Assembly: GCF_004919105.1 (NCBI RefSeq)
Contig: NZ_STGK01000001.1
Span: 62,001 to 126,000, forward strand
Source: Nocardioides sp. GY 10113
Lineage (GTDB): Bacteria > Actinomycetota > Actinomycetes > Propionibacteriales > Nocardioidaceae
DNA: 64,000 nucleotides
Direction: 5' to 3'
The notes under the pieces were generated by a model. The model made no database searches. It was given only the letters and a program-made list of their open reading frames with translations, and was not told the DNA's origin. The translations under genes and the position numbers were made by a program. Positions 37,701-45,422 of the stretch are shown here, one piece after another. Every line of letters starts with the position of its first letter. Positions within the stretch are counted from its first letter, which is position 1.

Positions 37701-38116
37701 AGGCGGGTCAGCAGCGCCGCGTCGGCGGTGGGGTCGGTCGAGACCGGCACGGCGGCCCGGGTCAGCCCATCCATCGCGGCATGCACCGAGCGGATGGCGT
37801 CGGCGAACGACGTCGCGTCCACCTCGGCGTGCAGCCGGTAGCCGCCGTCGGTGCTGACCAGGTACGCCGAGCGCCCGCGCGCCGCCAGCGCGGGCTCCAG
37901 CACCCGCCGGACCTGGGAGACGTAGGTCTGCAGCGTGGCGCCGGCAGTGGGGGGAGCGTCGAGCCCCCACAGGGCCTCGACCAGGGTGTCACTGGTGCTC
38001 CCGCGCTCGCCCGCGAGGGCGAGTGCGGCGAGCAGCGCGCGGTGCTTGGCCACCGGGATCTCGATCGCCCGTCCGGCCTCGGTGACGAGCGTCGGGCCGA
38101 GGACGCCGACCCACAT
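34739..38116 (-). CDS. SARP-family regulator with BTAD, AAA-type ATPase and TPR-like domains
   Basis: A 1125-residue regulator of the AfsR/large-SARP type. An OmpR-like winged helix covers about residues 1-95 (VGVLGPTLVTEAG, LVEALWGLDAPPTAGATLQT), a BTAD domain about 100-245, then an NTPase with Walker A TVRGEPGAGKTRLG and Walker B VVLGLEDLHWAD, and a helical repeat region to the end. It would activate genes by binding direct repeats near -35. The start is taken at the second ATG because TATGCT lies 7 nt before it (leaderless) and SARPs usually begin MxVGVLGP. The first ATG (38128) is the alternative. Confidence 0.88.
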   Translation of the reverse strand: MWVGVLGPTLVTEAGRAIEIPVAKHRALLAALALAGERGSTSDTLVEALWGLDAPPTAGATLQTYVSQVRRVLEPALAARGRSAYLVSTDGGYRLHAEVDATSFADAIRSVHAAMDGLTRAAVPVSTDPTADAALLTRLDGTLAAWRGEPYADLPDSDLVTPERARLAELRSLAREDHATLLVGLGRDAEAIADLERLAADAPLRERPAALLAVALARCGRQADALAALDRLRADLDADLGLEPSAAVNDLQTAVLRHALPSAPPAAGTPTGATAPAASEGPVPASPPAARIVLPDWGLVGREAQLAALDAVLSEADRGVPQFVTVRGEPGAGKTRLGTEFALRARERGALVLVGRCSQEEDAPPLWPWLQALGEAVAGLGLPSAAGGDHDAARFALAESIRTTLAGLATDRTVVLGLEDLHWADPSTLRVLRHLAAHLDTGRLMVVGTWRRGARQRVRPLAEAAEALARRHAVDLELTGLSPEESSRLLADVAGVTDPEVAAALHRRTDGNPFFLIEYGRLARDEGSDLPTLMARVPATVAAVVDRRIAQLPATSTGALTAAAVIGREFDLDLLADALGTDEDTTLAELEPALAVDLLQDLGDDRFRFAHALVRDAAYDGLGRSRRERMHATLAGLVEQAPDADRRVAEVARHWAAAGRRYRRRAHLAAARAGTQALAAHAADEARDHLATALALHAEDPAGTERERFELLVDYAEACRWSTRRLEMHEAIDEAVVLAGRFGEPAQVVRAARIATTDALWPARAYGQRNDAVIATIQEALDALPASELEATTEELAVRARLLLALASESYYAVSADEVESITAAAVATARRVGDDVLLSEALLGATVAADRRSAATSRRAWCEEGLALAERTGDVRMRTNLRMLLTAARCELGDLPDATEELVDVVRAARAERLYLVEMVGLTLQHSWAAMRGDEEEIASTFADLTACFERVSTAHKVDIVGGAALFVPLWCPGVEAPPPESVLRFLDEAAIPVGPAGAILALRTGQPEVARALFDRYGVELDTDNWFSPFLWSLGAELGLGLGERDVAARAYARLAPYAGTCVLSGTSPAHGPVDAYLALAAAAVGETDLATEHADAGLALTRAWRIPQVERWLLDLRERHGF

Positions 38117-38212
38117 GGATCGGAGCATAGGCGCGCGGAGCGGTCGCCGACATCACCCGGACGCGGGCAACGTCCCCGGTGCGCTGTCGGCGCCCGGGTG
38201 GAGGGTGGACGC

Positions 38213-38602
38213 ATGACCTCCTCCACGACGCCCGTCACCGGATTCATCGCGTTCACCATCGACACCCCCGACGCCTCGCGGGCCGCCCGCTTCTACGCCG
38301 ACCTGGCCGGCGGCGAGGTGACCGGGGAGTACCCGGAGTACGGCTACGCCCAGGTCGAGATCCTGGGCCAGACGCTCAACTTCCAGTCCGTCGCGGACTA
38401 CGGCCGGCCCGAGTGGCCCGGGCAGGCCCATCCTCAGCAGTTCCACCTCGACCTGAGGGTCGGCGACCTGGCCGCGGCGATCGCCCACGCGGAGGCGCTC
38501 GGTGCGACCGTCGCCGCGGAGCAGCCCGAGGGGGCGACCTGGCGGGTGATGATCGACCCCGACGGCCACCCGTTCTGCCTGTGCCCGCCGTCCCAGGAGT
38601 GA
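38213..38602 (+). CDS. VOC family (glyoxalase-like) protein
   Basis: A 129-residue protein with two beta-alpha-beta-beta-beta units: FIAFTIDTPDASRAARFYADLAGG, then HLDLRVGDLAAAIAHAEALG and MIDPDGHPFCLC. Many VOC members are metal-dependent lyases, isomerases or resistance proteins, and others only bind ligands. Divergent from the SARP gene across 96 bp, so it may be one of its targets. Function unknown. Confidence 0.8.
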   Translation: MTSSTTPVTGFIAFTIDTPDASRAARFYADLAGGEVTGEYPEYGYAQVEILGQTLNFQSVADYGRPEWPGQAHPQQFHLDLRVGDLAAAIAHAEALGATVAAEQPEGATWRVMIDPDGHPFCLCPPSQE

Positions 38603-38630
38603 TCCTGGGGACCCGTCCTAGGCTGGTCGG

Positions 38631-39320
38631 GTGACCGGTGACACTCGCCCGCCGGGCCGGCGACGGCCCGCCCTCGCACGACCCACCCGCGCGCTGGCCG
38701 CGCTCCTGCTCGGCCTGACGCTCGTCGTCTCCGGGTGCAGCGACGACGGTGAGGACGGCTCGGGCGGCAGCGGTGCGGGGACCTCGGCGACGGACCACAA
38801 CCAGGCCGACGTCGACTTCGCGACCGCGATGATCCCGCACCATGCCCAGGCGCTCGTGATGGTGGACATGCTCCGCGCCCGCACCGACGACCCCCAGCTG
38901 CAGCAGCTCGGGATCGACATCCGCGAGGCCCAGGCGCCGGAGATCGAGCAGATGGTGGACTGGCTCTCGGAGTGGGGTGAGGAGATCCCCGAGACCATGC
39001 GCGACCACGTCAACGGCGGTCACGGCATGGGCGACCTCGACGATCCCGACGGGATGGGCCACATGGGCGACGCCATGGAGGGGCTCGACGACGACATGCC
39101 GGGGATGATGGACGCCGACGACTTCGAGACCCTCGAGCAGTCCCTCGTGTTCGAGGACATGTGGCTCACCATGATGATCGACCACCACCTCGGCGCCATC
39201 GAGATGGCGCAGGACGAGCAGGCCGACGGCCTGTACCGGCCGGCCGTGCGCCTCGCGGCCCGGATCGAGAAGTCGCAGGCCGAGGAGATCAAGCTGATGC
39301 GGACGATGCTCGGATCCTGA
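38631..39320 (+). CDS. DUF305 lipoprotein
   Basis: A 229-residue exported lipoprotein (LLLGLTLVVSGC, lipobox Cys near residue 36) with two DUF305 halves of a ferritin-like helical fold. The Met/His-rich motifs DFATAMIPHHAQALVMVDM and LTMMIDHHLGAIEMAQDE are seen in DUF305 proteins linked to copper handling, but no copper gene is nearby. The Met/Asp-rich middle (GHMGDAMEG) adds possible metal ligands. The GTG lies 6 nt after TAGGCT, so the message may be leaderless. A terminator hairpin follows. Confidence 0.85.
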   Translation: MTGDTRPPGRRRPALARPTRALAALLLGLTLVVSGCSDDGEDGSGGSGAGTSATDHNQADVDFATAMIPHHAQALVMVDMLRARTDDPQLQQLGIDIREAQAPEIEQMVDWLSEWGEEIPETMRDHVNGGHGMGDLDDPDGMGHMGDAMEGLDDDMPGMMDADDFETLEQSLVFEDMWLTMMIDHHLGAIEMAQDEQADGLYRPAVRLAARIEKSQAEEIKLMRTMLGS

Positions 39321-39338
39321 CGGACCCGGACGTGGCGA

Positions 39339-39358
39339 AGGCCCCGCAACGGGGGCCT
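39339..39358 (+). terminator. Hairpin after the DUF305 gene
   Basis: AGGCCCC and GGGGCCT form a 7-bp stem around a 6-nt loop about 20 bp after the stop. It separates this gene from the RAE-controlled helR. Confidence 0.6.
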
Positions 39359-39370
39359 CCACTACCAAGG

Positions 39371-39404
39371 TATAGCGGCTCCGGGGGCTTGCGGCAAGGG
39401 CCCG
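39371..39404 (+). promoter_or_regulatory. Rifamycin-associated element (RAE) with candidate -10 upstream of helR
   Basis: GGGGCTTGCGGCAAGGGCCC (39384-39403) is an inverted repeat around TTGC-GGCAA that matches, from memory, the rifamycin-associated element described upstream of rifamycin-inactivating and helR genes in Actinobacteria. TATAGC at 39371-39376 lies 7 bp before it and could be the -10. The site is about 55 bp ahead of the proposed helR start. RAE sites mediate induction by rifamycins. Confidence 0.8.
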
Positions 39405-39457
39405 GGGCGGGTGCAGAATCCCCGTTCGCCGCCATTCCGAGCCCCCGGGAGCACGCT

Positions 39458-41590
39458 CTGAAACCCACTGCCTTCGCCCTGTCCGCCGACCTCGCCGCGA
39501 AGGACCACCCGCGCCTGATCGCCGGCGACGAGGCGCACTTCGCGGCCGTCGCCGCCAGCCTCGAGCGGGCGGTCGCGGAGCTGACGGACCACCTGGACGG
39601 CGTACGCCGCGCGTCCGGTGGCTCCGCGCAGGACCTGCTCGAGCGCGACCACGAGGTGCGCCGGGTGACCGCTCGGCTGCGCACGCTGCGCCGTTACGGG
39701 ATCGACCTGTGCCTGGGGCGGATGGTGACCGAGGACGGCACCACCACCTACGTCGGGCGGGCCGGCCTGAGCGACGCCGACGGCACCCGCCTGCTGGTCG
39801 ACTGGCGGACGCCGGCCGCGGAGCCCTTCTTCGCCGCGACCAGCGCCCGGCCGATGGGCCTGGTCTCCCGTCGCCGCTACCGCTGGTCGGCCGGCAGGGT
39901 GGCCGACTACTGGGACGAGCCGCTCGGCGAGGACGCCTCGGCGGACGCCCTCGCGCTGGACGAGGACTCCGCGCTCCTGGCCAGCCTGAGGTCGAGCCGG
40001 TCGGACCGGATGCGCGACGTGCTCACGACTATCCAGGCCGACCAGGACGCGATCATCCGGGCCGACTCCCGCGGCGCGCTGGTGGTCGACGGCGGTCCCG
40101 GCACGGGCAAGACCGTGGTCGCGCTGCACCGGGCGGCGTACCTGCTGCACAGCGACCCGCGGCTGGGCGCCGGCAGCGGCGGGATCCTGGTGGTCGGCCC
40201 GCACCAGCCCTACCTCTCCTACGTCGCCGACGTGCTGCCCAGCCTCGGCGAGGAGGGGGTGCGCACCTGCACGCTGCGCGAGATGGTGCCCGGGGCCGGG
40301 GCGTTCGGGCCGGAGCCGGACCCCGAGGTGGCCCGGCTCAAGGCCGACGCCGCGCTGGTCGCCGCCATCGAGCCCGCGGTGCGGCTCTACGAGGAGCCGC
40401 CGACGGCCGGCCTGCTGGTGGAGACGCCGTGGGCCGACCTGTGGCTCGGCGCCGCGGACTGGGCGGAGGCCTTCGGCGCGCCCGACGCCGGCACCCCGCA
40501 CAACGAGGCTCGCGACCAGGTGCTGGAGGAGGTCGTCCAGATCCTCGTGGACAAGTACGACGGCGACGACGTCTCGCCGGAGCGGCTCGGCGAGGGGCTG
40601 CGGCGCCACCCGGCGATCATCGACGCCCTCGGCGGCGCGTGGCCGATGCTCGACCCCGAGGACCTGGTCGGCGACCTGTGGGAGGTGCCCGCCTACCTGC
40701 GCCGCTGCGCGCCGCACCTGGCCCCCGACGAGGTCCGGGCGCTGCAGCGCCGCGCGCCGCGGGCCTGGACGCTGGCCGACCTGCCGCTGCTCGACGCCGC
40801 CCGCCAGCGCCTCGGCGACCCGGACGCGGCACGGCGGGCCCGCCGGAGGCGGGCCAGCGCGGCCGCGCAGCGCGAGGAGATGGGCCGCGTCGTCGAGCAC
40901 CTGGTGGCCAGCGACGACACCGAGATGCGGGTGATGTCGATGCTGCGCGTGGAGGACCTGCGCACCGCGCTCACCGACGACAGCGCGACGCCGGAGGCCG
41001 ACCCCGACCTGTTGGCCGGGCCGTTCGCGCACGTCGTCGTCGACGAGGCCCAGGAGCTGACCGACGCGGAGTGGACGATGCTGCTGCGCCGCTGCCCCTC
41101 GCGCAGCCTCACCATCGTCGGCGACCGGGCGCAGGCCCGGCACGGCTTCACCGACACCTGGGCCGAGCGACTGGCGCGGATCGGGCTGGACCGGGTCGCG
41201 CACGCGACGCTGAGCATCAACTACCGGACGCCGGAGGAGGTCATGGAGGCCGCCGCGCCGGTGATCCGTGCCGCGCTGCCGGACGCCAACGTGCCCACCT
41301 CGGTGCGGCGTTCCGGGATCGCGGTCGCGTACGGCGCGGCCGCGGACGTCGCCGCCGTCGTCGACGAGTGGCTGGCCGGCCACGAGGAGGGGGTCGCCTG
41401 CGTGATCGGCGACGCCGGGTTCGTCGAGCGGCCTCGGGTCCGGTCGCTCACCCCGGAGCTGGCCAAGGGCCTGGAGTTCGACCTGGTGGTGCTGGTCGAT
41501 CCCGCCGCGCTCGGCGGTGGCATCGAGGGCGCGGTCGACCGGTACGTCGCCATGACGCGCGCCACGCAGCGGCTGGTGGTGCTCACCTGA
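39458..41590 (+). CDS. helR: RNA polymerase-associated helicase-like ATPase HelR
   Basis: A 710-residue superfamily 1 ATPase of the HelD/HelR class that enters RNA polymerase, displaces rifamycin and recycles stalled enzyme. The N-terminal coiled coil (DEAHFAAVAASLERAVAELTD) inserts in the secondary channel. TPAAEPFFAAT, Walker A VVDGGPGTGKTVVALHRAAY, Walker B HVVVDEAQELTDAEW, motif III IVGDRAQARHGF and motif VI VDRYVAMTRATQRLVVL are intact. No ATG, GTG or TTG stands at the expected start. CTG at 39458 has GGGAG 6 nt upstream and gives the family-type opening KPTAFALSADLAAKDHPRLI. The RAE upstream supports the HelR name over plain HelD. Confidence 0.88.
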   Translation: MKPTAFALSADLAAKDHPRLIAGDEAHFAAVAASLERAVAELTDHLDGVRRASGGSAQDLLERDHEVRRVTARLRTLRRYGIDLCLGRMVTEDGTTTYVGRAGLSDADGTRLLVDWRTPAAEPFFAATSARPMGLVSRRRYRWSAGRVADYWDEPLGEDASADALALDEDSALLASLRSSRSDRMRDVLTTIQADQDAIIRADSRGALVVDGGPGTGKTVVALHRAAYLLHSDPRLGAGSGGILVVGPHQPYLSYVADVLPSLGEEGVRTCTLREMVPGAGAFGPEPDPEVARLKADAALVAAIEPAVRLYEEPPTAGLLVETPWADLWLGAADWAEAFGAPDAGTPHNEARDQVLEEVVQILVDKYDGDDVSPERLGEGLRRHPAIIDALGGAWPMLDPEDLVGDLWEVPAYLRRCAPHLAPDEVRALQRRAPRAWTLADLPLLDAARQRLGDPDAARRARRRRASAAAQREEMGRVVEHLVASDDTEMRVMSMLRVEDLRTALTDDSATPEADPDLLAGPFAHVVVDEAQELTDAEWTMLLRRCPSRSLTIVGDRAQARHGFTDTWAERLARIGLDRVAHATLSINYRTPEEVMEAAAPVIRAALPDANVPTSVRRSGIAVAYGAAADVAAVVDEWLAGHEEGVACVIGDAGFVERPRVRSLTPELAKGLEFDLVVLVDPAALGGGIEGAVDRYVAMTRATQRLVVLT

Positions 41591-41681
41591 TCCTCACGTG
41601 CGGGCGACCCGGGCCGATGGGCTCCGTCGGGCGGGTCTCCGGACCCCGCACAGATCCCGCAGAGCAGAGGAGAGTGTCCCG

Positions 41682-42707
41682 ATGGAGGCCCGTGCCACGG
41701 CCGTGGTGGAGACCGAGATCGTCGAGCCCGTCGACCTGACGGGCCCCGACGGCCGCCTGAACCCGGCCGCCGTCGGCTGGACCCGGGTGCCGCTGCACCG
41801 CACCGACCGGATCGGCCGCGGGTGGTACGGGCGCGGGCGCAACAAGCGGTGGGAGTACTGGGCGCTGACCACCCCGACCCACGTCGTCGCGCTGACCGTC
41901 TCGGACATCGACTACGCCGGGGTGAACAGCGTCTGGGCCCTGGACCGGACCAGCGGCGAGGAGATCGCGGTGGAGGCGCTCGGCCTGTTGGGTCGAGGCA
42001 CCGTGCTGCCCGGGACGCTCGGCTCCGGCCCGGCGCACGCCCGGGCCCGGGGCCTGGCCATCGACGTGGAGGAGGTCGCCGGCGGCACCCGGCTGCGCTG
42101 TCGCACCGACCGGGTCGAGGTCGACGTCCTCGCGCACCGCCCCGAGGGCCACGAGTGCCTCGGGGTGGTGGTGCCGTGGAGCGACCGGCTCTTCCAGTAC
42201 ACGGTCAAGGACGTCGCCAGGCCGGCGACCGGGAGGATCGTCGTCGACGGAGTCGCGCTCGAGCTGCCCGCGGGTGAATCCTGGGCGACCCTCGACCACG
42301 GCCGCGGGCGCTGGCCGTACGCCTCCGACTGGAACTGGGGCGCCGGGTCGGGTCGGTGCGAGGGCCGGGCCATCGGCGTACAGGTCGGGGGGAGGTGGAC
42401 CGACGGCACCGGGTCGGTCGAGAACGCGCTGCTGGTCGACGGGCGGCTGACCAAGATCAGCGAGGAGCTGGTGTGGGCCTACGACCCCGGCGACTGGCGG
42501 CGGCCCTGGCGGGTGACCGGCGAGACCGTGGATCTCACCTTCAGCCCCGAGCACGTCCGCGAGGCGACCACCAACCTCGGTGTCATCTCGTCCCACACCC
42601 ATCAGGCGTTCGGCGGCTGGACCGGCTGGGTGCGCGGCGAGGGCGGCGACCGGGTGCGGGTCGCCGACGTCTTCGGCTGGGCCGAGGAGGTCCGGCAGCG
42701 CTGGTGA
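41682..42707 (+). CDS. DUF2804 family protein
   Basis: A 341-residue protein of the DUF2804 family. WTRVPLHRTDRIGRGWYGRGRNKRW-type basic motif at the N-terminus, LDHGRGRWPYASDWNWGAGSG in the middle and HTHQAFGGWTGWVR at the end are all characteristic. Members are mostly beta-strand and have no proven function, and a lipid-related role has been suggested by fold only. GAGGAGAG precedes the ATG. It is 91 bp after helR and may or may not be co-induced. Confidence 0.8.
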   Translation: MEARATAVVETEIVEPVDLTGPDGRLNPAAVGWTRVPLHRTDRIGRGWYGRGRNKRWEYWALTTPTHVVALTVSDIDYAGVNSVWALDRTSGEEIAVEALGLLGRGTVLPGTLGSGPAHARARGLAIDVEEVAGGTRLRCRTDRVEVDVLAHRPEGHECLGVVVPWSDRLFQYTVKDVARPATGRIVVDGVALELPAGESWATLDHGRGRWPYASDWNWGAGSGRCEGRAIGVQVGGRWTDGTGSVENALLVDGRLTKISEELVWAYDPGDWRRPWRVTGETVDLTFSPEHVREATTNLGVISSHTHQAFGGWTGWVRGEGGDRVRVADVFGWAEEVRQRW

Positions 42708-42742
42708 CCGCGCCCGGTGCGTGGACCGCGTGAGGGCCCGGG

Positions 42743-43474
42743 TCAGGCGGCGACGGCGATGGTGATCGCGCCGGACGCGACCACCATGGTGACCACGCCG
42801 GCCCGGAAGAGCGCGACCGGCAGCCGCTGCGCGATCGCGATCCCGACCTGGTTGGCGACCAGCGCCACCGCGAGGCATGCGCCCAGCATCGGGCCCGTGC
42901 CGCTCAGGCTCAGGTCCCCGTAGTGCGCGAGCAGCGCCAGGGAGGCGAGGTTGGCGATCACGAAGTAGCCGGCGAGGTCGGCGATGAACGTCATCGGCGC
43001 CACCTTCGCGCGACTGAGCAGCAGCACCGGCGGCGGACCGTTGACCGAGGTGGTGGTCGACAGGTAGCCGCCGAGCGCACCCACCGCCAGCGTGGCGCCG
43101 GTGGACGGCGCCACCGGCTCGCGCCGGCTCGGCAGGGCCATCGCGATGCCGCAGAGGATGGTGAGGGCGCCGACCGCGGGCTTGAGGACATCCTCGGGCA
43201 TCATGCTGACCGTCAGCGCGCCGAGCCACGCGGTCGGGATCGCGGCGCCGCCGAGCAGCAGCACCCGCCGTACGTCCATGTGGGCGCGGAGCTGGTACGC
43301 CGCCGCGACCCGGGTGGCCAGGCCGACGAAGAGGTTGATCACCACCGCCTCGGTCACGCCGACGCCGACCAGGAGCATCAGCGGGGTGGCGACCAGGGCC
43401 GCGCCGAAGCCGGTGGCCCCGGCGATGAGCGCAGCGAACCCGACGCAGGCCGCCGCGGCCAGCAGGACTGTCAC
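42743..43474 (-). CDS. TSUP (TauE/SafE) family membrane permease
   Basis: A 243-residue protein with about eight membrane helices. The opening AGATGFGAALVATPLMLLVGV and the second-half motif GGYLSTTTSVNGPPPVLLL mark the TSUP family, which moves sulfite, sulfonates or other small organic anions. The GTG is used as start. It lies 118 bp downstream of, and on the same strand as, a LysR regulator, which probably controls it. The substrate is unknown. Confidence 0.85.
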   Translation of the reverse strand: MTVLLAAAACVGFAALIAGATGFGAALVATPLMLLVGVGVTEAVVINLFVGLATRVAAAYQLRAHMDVRRVLLLGGAAIPTAWLGALTVSMMPEDVLKPAVGALTILCGIAMALPSRREPVAPSTGATLAVGALGGYLSTTTSVNGPPPVLLLSRAKVAPMTFIADLAGYFVIANLASLALLAHYGDLSLSGTGPMLGACLAVALVANQVGIAIAQRLPVALFRAGVVTMVVASGAITIAVAA

Positions 43475-43592
43475 GGGAGAACGTTACGGCTTGGTGACAT
43501 CAGGTATCTACGGCGAATAGTCGAACTGTCTGTTCGGTCAGAGCGCACAATCCGCTCTCGGGGTGACGCGGCGGGCCGCCAGGCCGCGCGGG

Positions 43593-44492
43593 CTACTCCA
43601 GCTCGTGCCGGAACCCGCTGGAGATCCGGTCCCGGAGCAGGCCGGCGACCGGGTCGAGCGGTCCCCGTCGGGACCAGGCGAGGCCGCGGACGCGGTCCAG
43701 CGGGGCGACGTCGGTGGTCACCACGGCCAGGCCGGCCTCGCGCGCCCGGTGCTGCGTGGTGATGGTGTAGCCGACCTGGGTGCGGACCAGGCCGACCACC
43801 GTCTCGTCGACCGAGCTCCGCAGGGCGATGGTGGGGGAGAGGTCGGCGCGCCGGCAGAACTCCTCGGCGATCGTGCGCAGCACGATGCCCTCGGTGAAGG
43901 TGACCAGCGGGATCTCCTGGAGCTCGCTGGCCGCCACGGTGCGACCGGCCAGTGGGTGGTCGGGCGCCACCGCGACGGTGGTCGGCTCGGTGTCCAGCTC
44001 GGCGACGGCGACCCGTGCCGGGGGCGCGCCGACCGGCCAGGAGACCACCGACAGGTCCAGGTCGCCCTTCTGGATCGCCCGGACGAGGTCGTCGACCGTC
44101 GTCTCGGTGAACTCCAGCTCGACCGCGGGGTGGTCGCGGTGGAAGACCGAGATCGCCTGCCAGATCCGCTGGTTGACCACGCCCGCCGGCAGTCCGAGGC
44201 GCACCCTGCCGCGGGTCAGCGCACCCGCGGCCTGGACGGCGTCCTGCATCCCGTCGAGGTCGGCCAGCACCCGTGTCGCGTGGTCCACGAACGTGCGGCC
44301 GGCGGGGGTGAGCCGCACGGCTCGGGTGGTGCGGTCGAAGAGCCGTACGCCGAGCGCCTCCTCGACGCGCTTGACGTACTCGCTCATGCTGGCCCGCGAG
44401 ATCCACAGGGCCTCGGCGGCGCGGGCGAAGCTGCCGTGCTCCGCGACCTCCAGGACGGCCCGGAGGTCGCGCACCTCGATCTTGCTCTCCAC
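43593..44492 (-). CDS. LysR family transcriptional regulator
   Basis: A 299-residue regulator. The winged HTH spans residues 5-65 (LRAVLEVAEHGSFARAAEAL, ISRASMSEYVKRVEEALGVR, LFDRTTRAVRLTPAG), followed by a linker helix and a two-lobed ligand-binding domain. The GTG start has GGGAGGTG 9 nt before it. An ATG at 44537 would add 15 residues. A near-palindrome at 44544-44558 could be its own operator. The TSUP permease downstream is the likely target and may carry the effector. Confidence 0.87.
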   Translation of the reverse strand: MESKIEVRDLRAVLEVAEHGSFARAAEALWISRASMSEYVKRVEEALGVRLFDRTTRAVRLTPAGRTFVDHATRVLADLDGMQDAVQAAGALTRGRVRLGLPAGVVNQRIWQAISVFHRDHPAVELEFTETTVDDLVRAIQKGDLDLSVVSWPVGAPPARVAVAELDTEPTTVAVAPDHPLAGRTVAASELQEIPLVTFTEGIVLRTIAEEFCRRADLSPTIALRSSVDETVVGLVRTQVGYTITTQHRAREAGLAVVTTDVAPLDRVRGLAWSRRGPLDPVAGLLRDRISSGFRHELE

Positions 44493-44543
44493 GCTGAGGT
44501 CACCTCCCCGCGCCGACGCCTCGGCGCCATTGTTCATCTCTGT

Positions 44544-44558
44544 CAGACACTGTATCTG
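44544..44558 (-). promoter_or_regulatory. LysR-box-like palindrome upstream of the LysR gene
   Basis: CAGACACTGTATCTG is a 15-bp imperfect palindrome (6 of 7 pairs match) about 50 bp before the GTG start, in the position usual for LysR autoregulation. Confidence 0.4.
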
Positions 44559-44598
44559 CGCGTCCGGTGAGGCTGAACGATGATGTGGTCGTCGCCCG

Positions 44599-44656
44599 CG
44601 GTCGGGGGGACCGACTCGGGCGGTCTGGGGGACCTTCTGGGGCGGTCGGGGGGACC
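44599..44656. repeat. Three GGTC...GACC iterons at 22-bp period
   Basis: CGGTCGGGGGGACC occurs at 44599 and 44643, and CGGTCTGGGGGACC at 44621, exactly 22 bp apart. Each unit is itself an inverted repeat (GGTC/GACC). They lie 19 bp beyond the stop of the protein at 44675 and about 110-160 bp upstream of the LysR start. Confidence 0.85.
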
Positions 44657-44674
44657 TTCTCGGCGGATCGGGGT

Positions 44675-45346
44675 TCAGCGGTTGGCGGTGACCCGTTCGG
44701 CCAGTCGCACGGCCGCGTGCCGGACCAGGTCGACCTCGTCGGGATCGGCCGCCGCCTCCTGCGGTACCGCCCCGGAGAGCAGGCCGGCCGGCTGGGTGAG
44801 CCAGATCCACGCCTTCCACGGATCCATGCGCGCGGCCAGCAGCGGCTCCAGGACGGCGCCCAGCTCGGGGCGCAGCTCGCCGGCCGGGTCGAGCTGGAAG
44901 CCGGGCACCAGCACGTGCTGGTCGTGGGCGATCACCAGCAGCTGGTGCCGCTCGGCGGCCTTGTGCACGGCGAACCGGGTGGCGTTGACCGAGGCGCCGC
45001 GGATCTCGGCGAGGTGCTCGTAGGTGTAGGCCGGGGTGGTCAGCAGGTGCGCCCGCAGCCGGGCCTCGCGACGCAGCTGCAGCAGCGCGAGCGGGACGGC
45101 GTGGGCCGGGTCGTCGCCCTCGGAGTGCAGCACCCGGTCCAGCTCGGCCAGCTGCTCGGTGGTCAGCGGTTCGCCGGTCGCCGGGTCGCGCCACCGCGCC
45201 ACGCCGCCCAGGTCGCGCTCGAAGGTCGGCAGGCCGGCGCCGGCGAGGTACTCGGCCAGTCCCAGCTCCTCCAGCCACGCCGCCAGGCGCTCGCCGGTCT
45301 CGTGGGCCGCCCGGGCGCCGTGGCAGCCCGGTCCGTCGGTGCACAT
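44675..45346 (-). CDS. Hypothetical protein with DUF2384-like C-terminal part
   Basis: A 223-residue soluble protein not firmly recognised. The start MCTDGPGCHGARAAH holds two Cys and a His. The middle has a helix-turn-helix-like stretch (TYEHLAEIRGASVNATRFAVHKAAERHQLLVI). The end (RMDPWKAWIWLTQPAGLLSG, VDLVRHAAVRLAERV) resembles the Xre/MbcA/ParS toxin-binding domain found in RES-Xre antitoxins, but no RES toxin gene is adjacent. It could be a lone regulator. Confidence 0.6.
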   Translation of the reverse strand: MCTDGPGCHGARAAHETGERLAAWLEELGLAEYLAGAGLPTFERDLGGVARWRDPATGEPLTTEQLAELDRVLHSEGDDPAHAVPLALLQLRREARLRAHLLTTPAYTYEHLAEIRGASVNATRFAVHKAAERHQLLVIAHDQHVLVPGFQLDPAGELRPELGAVLEPLLAARMDPWKAWIWLTQPAGLLSGAVPQEAAADPDEVDLVRHAAVRLAERVTANR

Positions 45347-45422
45347 GGGGCAAGCGTGCCACCGGCGAGCCGGCGGGTCCCAACCGTCGCCTCGGGCCGG
45401 TGGCCGGCGGGGATCCGGCTGC

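Noticed and set aside
34748..38602. Long plus-strand frame opposite the SARP gene
   Set aside because: The sense strand encodes recognisable winged-helix, BTAD and Walker motifs. Only the last 130 codons of the plus frame are a real VOC gene.
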